A stretch of DNA of 64,000 nt from Serratia marcescens (GTDB lineage: Bacteria; Pseudomonadota; Gammaproteobacteria; Enterobacterales; Enterobacteriaceae): NCBI RefSeq assembly GCF_001902635.1, contig NZ_MJAO01000020.1:1-64000 (forward strand), written 5' to 3'. This document shows positions 52,427 to 62,268 of this stretch, piece by piece. Below the pieces are notes generated by a model. It did not search any database, was not told where the DNA came from, and saw nothing but the letters and a program-made list of their open reading frames with translations. The position numbers and the translations under genes were made by a program. The number at the start of each line of letters is the position of its first letter. Positions within the stretch are counted from its first letter, which is position 1.

Positions 52427-53404
52427 TTAGTGAGGTTTGCGCCCGCGCAACTTCGAAAGAAAGGTATCCACTCGCGCATAGCGCATCTGGCGGACTTTTT
52501 TGCCCGGCACGTCGCTGTTGCGGCAGATATCGGCGGCGCGGCGCAGGATGTGCAGCGTTGCCGGCGCGTAATGATAGTAACCGTATACCGCCTTCGACAT
52601 GCTTTTCACCTCGGAAAAGCAGTTGGCGAGCATCAGGGCGGCCAGTCGGCGCAACGATTCATCCCCGGGATGCTGTGCCACAAAGCGCAGCATTTTCTCC
52701 ATGGCGAACAGCAGATCTTCAATATCTTTAGGTTTGATATTGCGGGTGATGCCTTGGCTGTTGTCCCGATAAAAGTAGAGCTCGCAGTCGAGATGGGCGA
52801 TGCGGCGCGTTTTGAAATACTGAAAAGGCGTGAAAATCACGTCTTCATAGCGTCTGCCGTCTTCGAACGTTTCACCTTCCAGCAACGTGCGTTTATATAC
52901 CCGGCTCCAGAGATGCCACATCGAGCGTGCAAACAGCGGTTGCAGGCAGCCCAACCCCAATTGTGAAAAGTCGTAGGCGACGGGCTGCGCCGCGCGATTA
53001 TCGGGTGTCGGCGGTTGTTCGGTGAACTTCTGATAATTAAAGTCGATCAGGTCATCTTCACCGGCGGTCAGCAGGGGCCGCAGGATCGCCAGGTAGTCGT
53101 CGCTCAGCAGATCGTCACCATCAAGAAAGGTGACATAGCGTCCGGTGGCCTGCCGCAACCCGACGTTGCGGGCGCGCGCAATGCCGCCGTTGGCCTGTGA
53201 AATAAAGACCACGCGCGGGTGCCGCCGCTGCGCCAGATATTGGCTGACCAGCGTGCCGGAGGCGTCGGTGGAGCCATCGTCGATGATCACCACCTCGATA
53301 TCGTCACTAATCTGCGTAAATAACGATTTCAACGCCGCGATGACGAACGCTTCATTATTATAAAACGGCACGATCATGCTGAGCAGCGGCTGCTGGGGAT
53401 TCAC
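52427..53404 (-). CDS. GT2 family glycosyltransferase
   Basis: A 325-residue GT-A enzyme. LLSMIVPFYNNEAFVIAALKSL, VVIIDDGSTDASG, ANGGIARARNVGLRQATGRYVTFLDGDDLL are classic GT2 blocks with the DxD. The C-terminal helical tail is unlike WaaE. Start: a GTG at 53404 overlaps the waaL TGA (GTGA), giving coupling; the longer upstream frame runs in waaL and is rejected. Likely adds an outer-core hexose; specificity unknown. Last gene of the hldD-to-GT2 block. Confidence 0.85.
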   Translation of the reverse strand: MNPQQPLLSMIVPFYNNEAFVIAALKSLFTQISDDIEVVIIDDGSTDASGTLVSQYLAQRRHPRVVFISQANGGIARARNVGLRQATGRYVTFLDGDDLLSDDYLAILRPLLTAGEDDLIDFNYQKFTEQPPTPDNRAAQPVAYDFSQLGLGCLQPLFARSMWHLWSRVYKRTLLEGETFEDGRRYEDVIFTPFQYFKTRRIAHLDCELYFYRDNSQGITRNIKPKDIEDLLFAMEKMLRFVAQHPGDESLRRLAALMLANCFSEVKSMSKAVYGYYHYAPATLHILRRAADICRNSDVPGKKVRQMRYARVDTFLSKLRGRKPH

Positions 53405-54642
53405 GGGGTCTGCTCCTGGGCAGCGGGTTGTTTCGTAACGGAAAGAACGGCGGCAATCAACGCTAAACAGAACATGGCGGTGCCTTCCGTGCTGAAGAAG
53501 ATAACGTCGCTCAGGCCGTAAACGAACAGGCTCGCGCTCACGCTCAACAGCAGCGCGTTGCGCTGCGGCCGGAACGCAGAGAAGAACAGGCCGACATAGA
53601 GCGCCAGCAGCAGCAGTACACCCCAAACGCCCTTGAGCGAATAGGTTTCCAGCAGCTCGTTATGCAGGTGGACGTTGATGTAGGGCATGACGCCAGACAG
53701 GCGCGGCTGTTGGGCGACCAGAGAACGGATCTCTTCGCCGCGCTGTTCGGCGGATTGGCCCCAGGGGGCGTCTGACCCTGTACGCCATGCCAGCGTTTGC
53801 ATCGACAACCGGGAAATGATCGAGTTTTCGGTCTGAGGTTGGTCCATCAGGCGCATGTCGGTCTCAAAGGCCTGAATGCGTTGTTCTATCTGCGGTTTAA
53901 ACACCAGGCCGCAAGCCACGAGCAGCAGCGGCACTGAGAAGACCAGCGCGAGCTTGTGCTTTCTGGAGACCAGATGTTTGGTCGCCAGCAGCGACAGGCA
54001 GACCGCCACCGGGTAGACCAACATGGCCGCGCGGGTGCCGGTGAGCACCAGCGCAGAGAAGGACAGCAGGAATGCCGCGATGTACAACGCCAGACGGTAG
54101 CGGGTGCGCAGCATCAGGATGGCCTGCATCATCACCAGATCGATGGCGGTCATCAGGTAGGCAGCGACCGTGGCGCGATCGAAGTTGAGCTCTACGCGCG
54201 GAATATCCAGGCGCAATCCCTGATAGAGGGAATAACCGTTGACCGCCAGGCCGGTGGCGAGGGCCACGACGACCAGCAGGCGCTGTACGCACAGACGTTC
54301 ATTGAGCGCGATGAGCAAAATGAAGGCGGTAGCGAGTTGGAGCTTGCCGGTCGACATATATGAACGATAAATGTTGATGTATTCGCCCGGCTGTTTGAAG
54401 TGATGCATCCAGAGGATGGTTCCCATGCCGACGCAGAAAAAAAGCACGGGAAGCAGCAAGTTGCCTTTATTTTTAAAATAATAACCGGGATACAGGCAAA
54501 CGGCGATAAAGGCGATGTAGCTGGAAACGTAAAAGAGATTGCGTCCGGTCGCAGAACCGAAAGGGATGGCGCAAAAAGCGATGGCGCACCCCAGATAAAT
54601 CAGATAGCTGAAGGCGGGGTGCGGTGTTCTTAGTTTTAGCAT
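53401..54642 (-). CDS. waaL: O-antigen ligase WaaL
   Basis: Integral membrane protein with about 12 helices that joins undecaprenyl-linked O-antigen to the lipid A core at the periplasmic face. The Wzy_C type region includes LTGTRAAMLVYPVAV with the conserved Arg, and the large periplasmic loop carries NVHLHNELLETYSLKG with the conserved His. ATG 54642 gives 413 residues; a GTG at 54663 in frame would give 420 and cannot be excluded. The position after heptosyltransferase genes agrees with other waa clusters. Confidence 0.9.
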   Translation of the reverse strand: MLKLRTPHPAFSYLIYLGCAIAFCAIPFGSATGRNLFYVSSYIAFIAVCLYPGYYFKNKGNLLLPVLFFCVGMGTILWMHHFKQPGEYINIYRSYMSTGKLQLATAFILLIALNERLCVQRLLVVVALATGLAVNGYSLYQGLRLDIPRVELNFDRATVAAYLMTAIDLVMMQAILMLRTRYRLALYIAAFLLSFSALVLTGTRAAMLVYPVAVCLSLLATKHLVSRKHKLALVFSVPLLLVACGLVFKPQIEQRIQAFETDMRLMDQPQTENSIISRLSMQTLAWRTGSDAPWGQSAEQRGEEIRSLVAQQPRLSGVMPYINVHLHNELLETYSLKGVWGVLLLLALYVGLFFSAFRPQRNALLLSVSASLFVYGLSDVIFFSTEGTAMFCLALIAAVLSVTKQPAAQEQTP

Positions 54643-54670
54643 CGGGCGTGTTTTCCGGCTCACGTTTCAA

Positions 54671-55837
54671 TTAAGCGATAAATGATCGCAGCGTGTCGTC
54701 GAACTCAGCTTTGAACTGATCATAGTTGAAATGTTCCGCAGGATAGCGCTGCGCATTCCGGCTCAGAGTCTGATAGGTTTCACGCTCCAGCAATGTCTCC
54801 ACGGCATCCGCGCAGTCGAGATGCGACAGCAGTTTGGGGGAGACCAGGCTGTCGGTCAGCGGATCGTAGACCTCATGCGGGAAATCGACCTCGATATCGG
54901 TTAACTGCCGGTGTTGTTCGATGGTGACCGACGGCGTCAGGCCGATGCCGCAGACGCCGTCTTTCACGGCTTCCGGCTGGCCGTCAACCCGAGGGAAAAT
55001 GACCGGCACGCCGAAATAGAGCGATTCCATGCAAGACAAACCAAACGGCTCGGTGATCGGCGTACTCATGTAGATGTGCGTGCGATTGAAGAAGCCGGCG
55101 ACATCGTCCTGGTAACCGCTAAAGGTCACGCGATCGCCGAGCTGAAGCCGGGCGGCCAGCGCCTCGAACGCTGCGCGATCCGGCCCTTTGCCGGCCACTT
55201 CCAGCGTGACGTCATGCCCGCGCCGCAGCAATTCCTGCATCATCAAGAGTGAAACGCTGATGCCTTTCAGGCTGACCAGGCGCGAGGCGGTGCCGATTCT
55301 GATCGGCTGCGACAGCACTTTCGGCGCGTTGGCGATCCCCGCCGGCGTCTTGATGCGGTTGATCACCACGTGATTTGGGCAAGGCAGGTTAAAGCGCAGT
55401 TCCATCACCCGTTTTGAGGCGTGCGAGGCGGAAATCACGCCGTCCAGCATGGCGAAGAAACGCAGCGTCTTTTGATTCTTGGGATAGCGCCAGGAACAGC
55501 CGTGATCGTAGTAAACCAGCTTGCCGCGTTTGGGTTTGGTCACCAGCCCCGGCACCAAGTCCCAGACGATCACCACGTCGGCGTTGGCCCGCTCAATTTT
55601 CCGCTTCAGCAGAAATTTACGCAGGAACTGCGGGCAGCGCAGCGTCAGCGAATTGACCAAGCGGTTGGCGAACGTGACGGATTGATGCGCGGGCAGCTGC
55701 CGGCGGATCTCCTCGCCGATGTCAGGACTGATGCACAAGATCTGGTTGCTGCCGTCGGTCGTCTCGTTGATGTACTGCAGAAACAGGCGCTCGACGCCGC
55801 CCATTTTTCCCAGGTTGATAATGTGCAGTTTTTTCAT
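54671..55837 (-). CDS. GT4 family glycosyltransferase
   Basis: A 388-residue GT-B protein. MKKLHIINLGKMGGVERLFLQY is the N-terminal loop; IRIGTASRLVSLKGISVSLLMMQELL and EPFGLSCMESLYFGVPVIFPRVDGQPEAV form the donor site with the EX7E-like pattern. Its ATG overlaps the waaC TGA by four bases, so it is coupled to the heptosyltransferase operon. Likely adds a core sugar before ligation; exact activity unknown. The start at 55837 is preferred to the longer frame. Confidence 0.85.
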   Translation of the reverse strand: MKKLHIINLGKMGGVERLFLQYINETTDGSNQILCISPDIGEEIRRQLPAHQSVTFANRLVNSLTLRCPQFLRKFLLKRKIERANADVVIVWDLVPGLVTKPKRGKLVYYDHGCSWRYPKNQKTLRFFAMLDGVISASHASKRVMELRFNLPCPNHVVINRIKTPAGIANAPKVLSQPIRIGTASRLVSLKGISVSLLMMQELLRRGHDVTLEVAGKGPDRAAFEALAARLQLGDRVTFSGYQDDVAGFFNRTHIYMSTPITEPFGLSCMESLYFGVPVIFPRVDGQPEAVKDGVCGIGLTPSVTIEQHRQLTDIEVDFPHEVYDPLTDSLVSPKLLSHLDCADAVETLLERETYQTLSRNAQRYPAEHFNYDQFKAEFDDTLRSFIA

Positions 55838-56799
55838 GCAATAACCTTTTGCAACGCCTGCCATGCCGTGCCGGCGTCGATAGTCGCCATCTCTTTTTCC
55901 GGCGAAATCAGCGAGTGCTGATTTTGCCCATAGCCGCCGATCAGGCCGGGATCGGTCGGCCCGAACAGCGTGATGTTCGGTTTGTCGAGCGCGGCGGTCA
56001 AATGGCTGAGCCCGGTGTCGACCGAGACCACGCCTTTGGCGCCGGCCAGCACTTCAGCCACCTGCTGCAGGCTGAGCTTCGGCAGCACTTCGACATGTGA
56101 AAAACCTTCCGCCAACCGCAGTGCACGCTGATGTTCATGCTCCGCACCCCACGGCAGTTTGATTTTCAGCCCGCTGTCGGCCGCCAGCGCGATCAGCTCT
56201 CGCCAGTGTTGTTCCGGCCAGTGCTTGTCGTCACGGGTCGTGGCGTGCAAAAACACCAGATACTGACCGGCGTCAGCGGGCGGACGGCTGAGAAAGCGCG
56301 CGGCGATGGCGTAATCGCCGTAGCTGCCCGGTTTGTCGTAGCCGAGGCTCTTGGCGAACAGCTCGCGCGTGCGTTCCACCGCATGCTGCTGTTTGTCTAT
56401 CTCATGGCGCACGTTGTAGAACCAGCTGGCGAACGGTTCGCGCGCGCTCTTGCAGTCCGGGCCGTGCTTGCTGCCTTTGGCGATGCGCGTGATCAGCGCG
56501 GCGCTTTTGATCAGGCCCTGCGCGTCGATCACCAGGTCGTAGCGGCGTTCTTGCAGCGCGCGCTTGAAGTCGCAGCGTTGTTGCCGGGTGTCGTTGCCGA
56601 ACCAGTTCTTACGCCAGCGGCGAATGGCCACCGGGATCACGCGATCCACCGCCGGGTGCCAGGTGGGAACCTGGCTGAAGCCCTCTTCCACCACCCAATC
56701 GAAGCGAATATCGGGAATGGCCTGCTGCGCGTCGGTCAGGGCGGGCAGCGTATGCAGCACGTCCCCCATCGAGGAGGTTTTTACTATTAACACCTGCAT
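55834..56799 (-). CDS. waaC: heptosyltransferase I (WaaC)
   Basis: Adds the first L,D-heptose to Kdo of the inner core. The 321 residues begin MQVLIVKTSSMGDVLHTLPALTDAQQ, the WaaC start, and have RFDWVVEEGF, DLVIDAQGLIKSA, and the donor site with GVVSVDTGLSHLTAALDKPNITLFGPTDPGLIGGYG. It lies two bases after waaF and is coupled to the following GT4 gene. Confidence 0.96.
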   Translation of the reverse strand: MQVLIVKTSSMGDVLHTLPALTDAQQAIPDIRFDWVVEEGFSQVPTWHPAVDRVIPVAIRRWRKNWFGNDTRQQRCDFKRALQERRYDLVIDAQGLIKSAALITRIAKGSKHGPDCKSAREPFASWFYNVRHEIDKQQHAVERTRELFAKSLGYDKPGSYGDYAIAARFLSRPPADAGQYLVFLHATTRDDKHWPEQHWRELIALAADSGLKIKLPWGAEHEHQRALRLAEGFSHVEVLPKLSLQQVAEVLAGAKGVVSVDTGLSHLTAALDKPNITLFGPTDPGLIGGYGQNQHSLISPEKEMATIDAGTAWQALQKVIA

Positions 56800-56801
56800 G
56801 A

Positions 56802-57848
56802 CTATTCCTCGCTGGCGACAAGCAACGGCGTCAGCGCGTCCAACACTTGCTGCGGCTGAATATCGATCAAACTTTGGTGGTACCCCTGCTCGGCGTCTCC
56901 CTTGCGTACCTTGTGATAGCCGCTAATCAAGCGGATCACTCGCGCCTGGTCGGAGAGCGGCGGCGTGAAGTCGGGGCTGCTTGGGCCGTACAAGGCTATC
57001 AGCGGTTTGTTCAACGCCGCGGCAACGTGCATTAAACCGGAATCGTTGCTGACCACCGCCCGGCAGGCGGCGATCAGGATAACCGCTTGTTCCAGCTGGG
57101 TTTCCCCGGCCAGGTTAAAGCAGAAGTGGCGGGCGTCTTCATGCAATGCGGTGCGGATCTGCTCGCCGGCCTCGTGGTCTTTCGCCGAACCGAACAGCGC
57201 AACCTGATAGCCGCTATCAATCAGCCGCTGAGCCAGCGTTGCGTAGTGGTAGTGCGGCCAGCGCTTGGCCGGGCCGAACTCCGCCCCCGGGCAGAAACCG
57301 ACGATCGGTCGGCTGTCGGGCAGGTTGAAGGCGGCGGTGGTTTCGGCGATCTCCTTGTCGTTCACCTGCAGCTGCGGCCGCAACAGCGGCTGTGGCAGGT
57401 CATCGGCACGCTGAATGCGGCCCTTGTCATAGGCCAGCGCCACGTAGCGCTGCACCATCAGCGGGAAGGCCGCCTTGTCGAGTACGCGGACGTCGTTCAG
57501 CAGGCCGTAACGCATTTCGCCCCGCCAGCCGGTGCGCTGCGGGATATCGGCGAAGAAGGGTACCAGCGCGGATTTGAACGAGTTGGGTAGCACGTAAGCG
57601 CGATCGTAACGGTTGGCGCGCAGGGCGCGCCCCAGACGGCGGCGCTCGCCGAGCCCCAGCGCGCCGTGGCCCAGCGGCATCGCCAGCGCCTGATTGACTT
57701 CCGGCATGCGCGCCAGCAGCGGGCGGCACCAGGCCGGCGCCATCACATCGATCTCCGCCGACGGGTGTTCGGCCTTCAGGGTGCGATAGAGACTTTGCGA
57801 CATCATCATGTCGCCAACCCAAGAAGGGCCGATAACCAGTATTTTCAT
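56802..57848 (-). CDS. waaF: heptosyltransferase II (WaaF)
   Basis: Adds the second heptose of the inner core. The 348 residues equal E. coli WaaF. MKILVIGPSWVGDMMMSQSLYRTLK is the family start, followed by DRAYVLPNSFKSALVPFFA, the donor block PIVGFCPGAEFGPAKRWPHYHYATLA and VVSNDSGLMHVAAALNKPLIALYGPSSPDFTPPL. It follows hldD after 22 bases. Confidence 0.97.
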   Translation of the reverse strand: MKILVIGPSWVGDMMMSQSLYRTLKAEHPSAEIDVMAPAWCRPLLARMPEVNQALAMPLGHGALGLGERRRLGRALRANRYDRAYVLPNSFKSALVPFFADIPQRTGWRGEMRYGLLNDVRVLDKAAFPLMVQRYVALAYDKGRIQRADDLPQPLLRPQLQVNDKEIAETTAAFNLPDSRPIVGFCPGAEFGPAKRWPHYHYATLAQRLIDSGYQVALFGSAKDHEAGEQIRTALHEDARHFCFNLAGETQLEQAVILIAACRAVVSNDSGLMHVAAALNKPLIALYGPSSPDFTPPLSDQARVIRLISGYHKVRKGDAEQGYHQSLIDIQPQQVLDALTPLLVASEE

Positions 57849-57870
57849 ACCCAGCGTTAATTCCTTCAGC

Positions 57871-58800
57871 TTATGCGGTGCGATTCAACCAGGCCATGTA
57901 CTCTTTCACGCCTTCGGCGACCGTTTTAAACGGTGCGTCGTAGCCGGCGGCGCGCAGCTTGGTCAGATCGGCCTGGGTGTACGCCTGGTAGCGGCCCTTC
58001 AGCTTTTCCGGGAATTCGATGTATTCCACTGCGCCTTTCTGGTGGAAGTCCACCACCGCGTCGGCCACCGCCTGGAAGGTTTCCGCTCGGCCGGTGCCGC
58101 AGTTGAAGATGCCGGATTTACCGGTTTCCCAGAACCACAGGTTGACCGCCGCCACGTCGCCGACGTAGATGAAGTCGCGCTTGAAGTTTTCGCTGCCGGC
58201 GAACAGTTTCGGGTTTTCACCGCGGTTGAGCTGGGTGTTCAGATGGAAGGCGACGCTGGCCATGCTGCCTTTGTGGCCTTCGCGCGGGCCGTAAACGTTG
58301 AAGTAGCGGAAACCGCAGATCTGCGAGTCCGCTTCCGGCAGGATCTCACGCACGTACTGGTCGAACAGGAATTTGGAGTAGCCGTACACGTTGAGCGGCG
58401 CTTCATACTGGCGCTCTTCGATAAACTCTTCGCGGCCGCCGTAAGTGGCGGCGGAGGAGGCGTACAGGAACGGAATTTCGCGATCCAGGCAGTAATGCAG
58501 AATGTCTTTAGAGTACTGATAGTTGTTGTCCATCATGTACTTGCCGTCCCACTCGGTGGTGGCGGAGCAGGCACCTTCGTGGAAGACCGCCTCGATATCG
58601 CCCAGATCGTCGCCGGCCACGATGCTGGCGATAAAGTCTTCTTTATCGATATAGTCGGCAATGTCCAGATCGACCAGGTTGACGAACTTGGTGCCGTCTT
58701 TCAGGTTATCCACCACCAGGATATCGCGATATCCTTTGTCGTTCAGTGCCTTAACGATGTTGCTGCCGATCATGCCGGCGCCGCCTGTGACGATAATCAT
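57871..58800 (-). CDS. hldD: ADP-L-glycero-D-manno-heptose 6-epimerase
   Basis: Converts ADP-D,D-heptose to ADP-L,D-heptose, the donor used by WaaC, WaaF and WaaQ. The 309 residues form an extended short-chain dehydrogenase with the NADP site [19 protein letters not shown], the catalytic SSAATYGG serine and [11 protein letters not shown] (YxxxK). The frame opens at 58836, but ATG 58800 matches the family start. First gene of the leftward waa block. Confidence 0.97.
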   Translation of the reverse strand: MIIVTGGAGMIGSNIVKALNDKGYRDILVVDNLKDGTKFVNLVDLDIADYIDKEDFIASIVAGDDLGDIEAVFHEGACSATTEWDGKYMMDNNYQYSKDILHYCLDREIPFLYASSAATYGGREEFIEERQYEAPLNVYGYSKFLFDQYVREILPEADSQICGFRYFNVYGPREGHKGSMASVAFHLNTQLNRGENPKLFAGSENFKRDFIYVGDVAAVNLWFWETGKSGIFNCGTGRAETFQAVADAVVDFHQKGAVEYIEFPEKLKGRYQAYTQADLTKLRAAGYDAPFKTVAEGVKEYMAWLNRTA

Positions 58801-58855
58801 TGGGTTACCCCTGCTAAGCTGCCTGGCGGGGCACAATGCCCCACGCTCAATGGCG

Positions 58856-58883
58856 GTTATAATAGCATTTCATGCCGCGGCAA
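58856..58883 (-). promoter_or_regulatory. candidate hldD operon promoter
   Basis: On the minus strand TTGCCG (58878-58883), a 16-base spacer and TATAAC (58856-58861) give a plausible sigma-70 promoter about 55 bases before hldD. A small GGGGCA / TGCCCC hairpin follows in the leader. No clear sigma-32 element was found. Confidence 0.45.
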
Positions 58884-59040
58884 ACAGCGGAAGGGCTCCG
58901 AATATCCCGCATAGCCATTGAAGTCCGCTTTTTGCCGTGATATCTGCTGCAATTTTAATATTCTCTCCCGCGCATTCTCGTCAGTTTGGTTACAAATCAG
59001 TAAAATATGCCGCAAATAGCCCAATCCTGGAGATAACCGA

Positions 59041-60237
59041 ATGTCAGCGTCTTTTTATCAGCAGTTGGAACAACAGCTTGCCGCCACTCGCAGTGAAGGG
59101 CTGTTCAAGGAAGAACGCATCATCACCTCCGCGCAACAAGCGGATATCGCCGTTGCCGACGGCAGCCATGTGATCAACTTCTGCGCCAATAACTACCTGG
59201 GCCTGGCCAACCATCCGGCGCTGATCGCCGCCGCCAAGGCGGGGATGGACAGCCACGGTTTCGGCATGGCGTCGGTGCGCTTCATCTGCGGCACCCAAGA
59301 CAGCCACAAGCAGCTGGAACAGAAACTGGCGGCCTTTTTGGGTATGGAAGACGCGATCCTGTACTCCTCCTGCTTCGACGCCAACGGCGGGTTGTTCGAA
59401 ACCCTGCTGGGCCCGGAAGACGCCATTATCTCCGATGCGCTGAACCATGCGTCGATCATCGACGGCGTGCGCCTGTGCAAGGCTAAACGTTATCGCTACG
59501 CCAACAACGACATGACCGAGCTGGCCGCGCAGCTGAAGCAGGCCAAAGCCGACGGCGCGCGCCACATTCTGATCGCCACCGATGGTGTATTCTCGATGGA
59601 TGGCGTCATTGCCAACCTGAAAGGGGTTTGCGATCTGGCGGACGAGTATCAGGCGCTGGTGATGGTGGATGACTCCCACGCGGTGGGCTTTGTCGGCGCC
59701 AACGGGCGCGGCACCCATGAATACTGCGAAGTGATGGGCCGCGTCGATATCATTACCGGTACCCTGGGCAAGGCGCTGGGCGGCGCGTCCGGCGGCTACA
59801 CCGCCGCCAAGAAAGAAGTGGTGGAGTGGCTGCGCCAGCGTTCGCGCCCGTACCTGTTCTCCAACTCGCTGGCGCCGGCGATCGTCGCCGCGTCGATCAA
59901 AGTGCTGGAACTGTTGGAAGAGGGCGATGCGTTGCGCGATCGCCTGTGGGCCAACGCGCGTCTGTTCCGCGAAAAAATGACCGCCGCCGGCTTCACTTTG
60001 GCCGGCGCCGATCACGCCATCATCCCGGTGATGCTGGGTGAGGCGAAGCTGGCGCAGGAGTTCGCCAATGCGTTGCTCAAGGAAGGCATCTATGTGACCG
60101 GTTTCTTCTATCCGGTGGTGCCGAAAGGCCAGGCGCGCATCCGTACCCAGATGTCCGCCGACCACACCCCGGAGCAAATCGAACGCGCAGTGGCGGCGTT
60201 TATACGTATCGGTAAAAATCTTGGCGTTATTGCATAA
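59041..60237 (+). CDS. kbl: 2-amino-3-ketobutyrate CoA ligase
   Basis: Cleaves 2-amino-3-ketobutyrate with CoA to glycine and acetyl-CoA, the second step of threonine catabolism. The 398 residues equal E. coli. It is a PLP enzyme of the alpha-oxoamine synthase family: the ACP/CoA-handling N-terminus, [11 protein letters not shown] with the PLP aspartate, and [13 protein letters not shown] with the Schiff-base lysine. It is followed after nine bases by tdh; the pair is Lrp-regulated in E. coli. Confidence 0.97.
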   Translation: MSASFYQQLEQQLAATRSEGLFKEERIITSAQQADIAVADGSHVINFCANNYLGLANHPALIAAAKAGMDSHGFGMASVRFICGTQDSHKQLEQKLAAFLGMEDAILYSSCFDANGGLFETLLGPEDAIISDALNHASIIDGVRLCKAKRYRYANNDMTELAAQLKQAKADGARHILIATDGVFSMDGVIANLKGVCDLADEYQALVMVDDSHAVGFVGANGRGTHEYCEVMGRVDIITGTLGKALGGASGGYTAAKKEVVEWLRQRSRPYLFSNSLAPAIVAASIKVLELLEEGDALRDRLWANARLFREKMTAAGFTLAGADHAIIPVMLGEAKLAQEFANALLKEGIYVTGFFYPVVPKGQARIRTQMSADHTPEQIERAVAAFIRIGKNLGVIA

Positions 60238-60246
60238 GGTAAAACC

Positions 60247-61272
60247 ATGAAAGCACTGTCAAAACTGAAAGCGGAAGAAGGGATTTGGATGACCGACGTG
60301 CCTCAGCCGGAGCTGGGTCACAATGACATCATGATCAAAATCCGCAAAACCGCGATCTGCGGCACCGATGTGCATATTTACAACTGGGACGAGTGGTCGC
60401 AAAAAACCATTCCGGTTCCGATGGTGGTCGGCCATGAGTACGTGGGCGAAGTGGTGGCGATCGGTCAGGAAGTCAAAGGCTTCAACATCGGCGATCGCGT
60501 GTCCGGCGAAGGCCACATCACCTGCGGCCACTGCCGCAACTGCCGCGGCGGCCGCACGCACCTGTGCCGCAACACCATTGGCGTAGGCGTGAACCGCCCG
60601 GGCAGCTTCGCGGAGTATCTGGTGATCCCGGCGTTCAACGCCTTCAAGATCCCGGATAACATCTCCGACGAACTGGCCTCGATCTTCGATCCGTTCGGCA
60701 ACGCAGTGCATACCGCGCTGTCGTTTGACCTGGTCGGGGAAGACGTGTTGGTGTCCGGCGCCGGCCCGATCGGCATCATGGCGGCGGCGGTGTGCAAACA
60801 CGTCGGCGCACGCCACGTGGTGATCACCGACGTCAACGAATACCGTTTGGAGCTGGCGCGCAAGATGGGCGTGACTCGCGCGGTGAACGTCAGCAAGGAA
60901 AACCTCAGCGACGTGATGGCCGAACTGGGCATGACCGAAGGGTTCGATGTCGGTTTGGAAATGTCCGGCGCGCCGCCGGCGTTCCGCACGCTGCTCAATG
61001 CCATGAACCACGGCGGGCGTATCGCCATGCTGGGTATTCCGCCTTCGGATATGTCGATCGACTGGAACCAGGTCATCTTCAAAGGGCTGTTTATCAAAGG
61101 GATTTACGGCCGCGAAATGTTTGAAACCTGGTACAAGATGGCGGCGCTGATCCAGTCCGGTCTGGATTTGACTCCGATCATCACCCACCGCTTCTCGATC
61201 GACGAGTTCCAGCAGGGCTTCGACGCCATGCGTTCCGGCAAGTCGGGCAAAGTGGTGCTGAGCTGGGATTGA
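60247..61272 (+). CDS. tdh: L-threonine 3-dehydrogenase
   Basis: NAD-dependent oxidation of threonine to 2-amino-3-ketobutyrate, feeding Kbl. The 341 residues equal E. coli. It is a medium-chain zinc dehydrogenase: catalytic zinc ligands in [10 protein letters not shown] and GHEYVGEVV, four structural-zinc cysteines in [15 protein letters not shown], and a Rossmann [13 protein letters not shown]. An AAGG site lies before the ATG. Second gene of kbl-tdh, closed by a terminator. Confidence 0.97.
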   Translation: MKALSKLKAEEGIWMTDVPQPELGHNDIMIKIRKTAICGTDVHIYNWDEWSQKTIPVPMVVGHEYVGEVVAIGQEVKGFNIGDRVSGEGHITCGHCRNCRGGRTHLCRNTIGVGVNRPGSFAEYLVIPAFNAFKIPDNISDELASIFDPFGNAVHTALSFDLVGEDVLVSGAGPIGIMAAAVCKHVGARHVVITDVNEYRLELARKMGVTRAVNVSKENLSDVMAELGMTEGFDVGLEMSGAPPAFRTLLNAMNHGGRIAMLGIPPSDMSIDWNQVIFKGLFIKGIYGREMFETWYKMAALIQSGLDLTPIITHRFSIDEFQQGFDAMRSGKSGKVVLSWD

Positions 61273-61286
61273 TCTCGACAGAGGTG

Positions 61287-61314
61287 AAAAGGGCCGGAAT
61301 TCCGGCCTTTTTTT
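61287..61314 (+). terminator. kbl-tdh terminator
   Basis: Stem GGCCGG / CCGGCC with an AATT loop, flanked by an A run and a seven-T run, 15-20 bases after tdh. It lies between convergent tdh and yibQ and may act both ways. Confidence 0.83.
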
Positions 61315-62266
61315 ATGCTTGCGGTTTGGCCTGCGTCCAGTGCTGCCAATGACGCTTGATGAAGGTCACCGGCGGCGAGGCGGCGATGCTGTCGCCGATG
61401 ACGCCCAGCACGGTGCCGGCGTTGACTTTTTCCTTCGGCAACTTGACTTTGCACTGTTTGATGCCGCCGCTGAACGGGTTCTTCGGTTGCGGTTTCTGCG
61501 GTTTGACCGGCGGTGGAACGTAGCCGCCGCCGCTGTTGCTCTGCGGTTCGTTCAGCAGCGCACTCGGTTTGACCAGCACGATATCGGCGGGCAGCGACGG
61601 CAGCATTTGCTGCAACACCTTCACTGTCGCCGGGCGCGGGTGGCCGATGGCGATGGCGGAGCCGTTGCGCCGCGCCAATTCGACCGCGCGGTTGAACTGG
61701 CGGCGGATATCGGCTTCGTTCGCGGTATCGTCGAGGAACACCTTGCGTTTGATGACTTTAACTCCGGTGCCGGCCGCGGCGCGGGTCGCCTGGCTGCTGC
61801 CGATGGTCATGCTGTCGAGGAAGTACAGGCGATAGCTTTCGAGCGCCTGCATCACTTTTTGCATGCCCGGCAGGCTGGAGGTCATGGCGCTGCCCATGTG
61901 GTTGTTCATGCCGACAGCGTAGGGCACGTTGTTCACCGCGTTGCGGATGATGCGTTGGATCTCGTCGCTGCTCATGGACGGCTGCAGGGTATCGCGTTCC
62001 AGCGGCTGTTTGCTGAGCGGCGCCATCGGCATGTGGATCAGTACTTCGCGGCCCTGGCTGTGGGCGCGGGTGGCCATCAGGCGGGCGTAAGGCGCGTTGG
62101 GCAACACCGCGACGGAGATCGCCGTCGGCATTTGCAGCACCGCATTTTCTTCATGCGGGCGGTAGCCCACGTCATCGATGACGATGGAGAGTTTTCCTGC
62201 CTGCGCGGCGTAAACCTGCAGCAGACAGCCAATCAGTAGTGCTGTACGGGTTTTGACATAGCGCAA
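61313..62266 (-). CDS. yibQ: divergent polysaccharide deacetylase YibQ
   Basis: A 317-residue exported protein (319 in E. coli). The N-terminal signal peptide (ALLIGCLLQVYAAQA) precedes GKLSIVIDDVGYRPHEENAVL, with the Asp-Asp of the NodB-like fold, and HMPMAPLSKQPLE. The middle has AVGMNNHMGSAMTS, and the tail is proline rich. The catalytic role is unproven. The frame opens at a GTG (62284) inside envC, but a TTG at 62266 has GGGAAG six bases upstream and puts the signal peptide at the N-terminus, so it is preferred. It starts two bases after the envC stop. Confidence 0.85.
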   Translation of the reverse strand: MRYVKTRTALLIGCLLQVYAAQAGKLSIVIDDVGYRPHEENAVLQMPTAISVAVLPNAPYARLMATRAHSQGREVLIHMPMAPLSKQPLERDTLQPSMSSDEIQRIIRNAVNNVPYAVGMNNHMGSAMTSSLPGMQKVMQALESYRLYFLDSMTIGSSQATRAAAGTGVKVIKRKVFLDDTANEADIRRQFNRAVELARRNGSAIAIGHPRPATVKVLQQMLPSLPADIVLVKPSALLNEPQSNSGGGYVPPPVKPQKPQPKNPFSGGIKQCKVKLPKEKVNAGTVLGVIGDSIAASPPVTFIKRHWQHWTQAKPQA

Positions 62267-62268
62267 AT

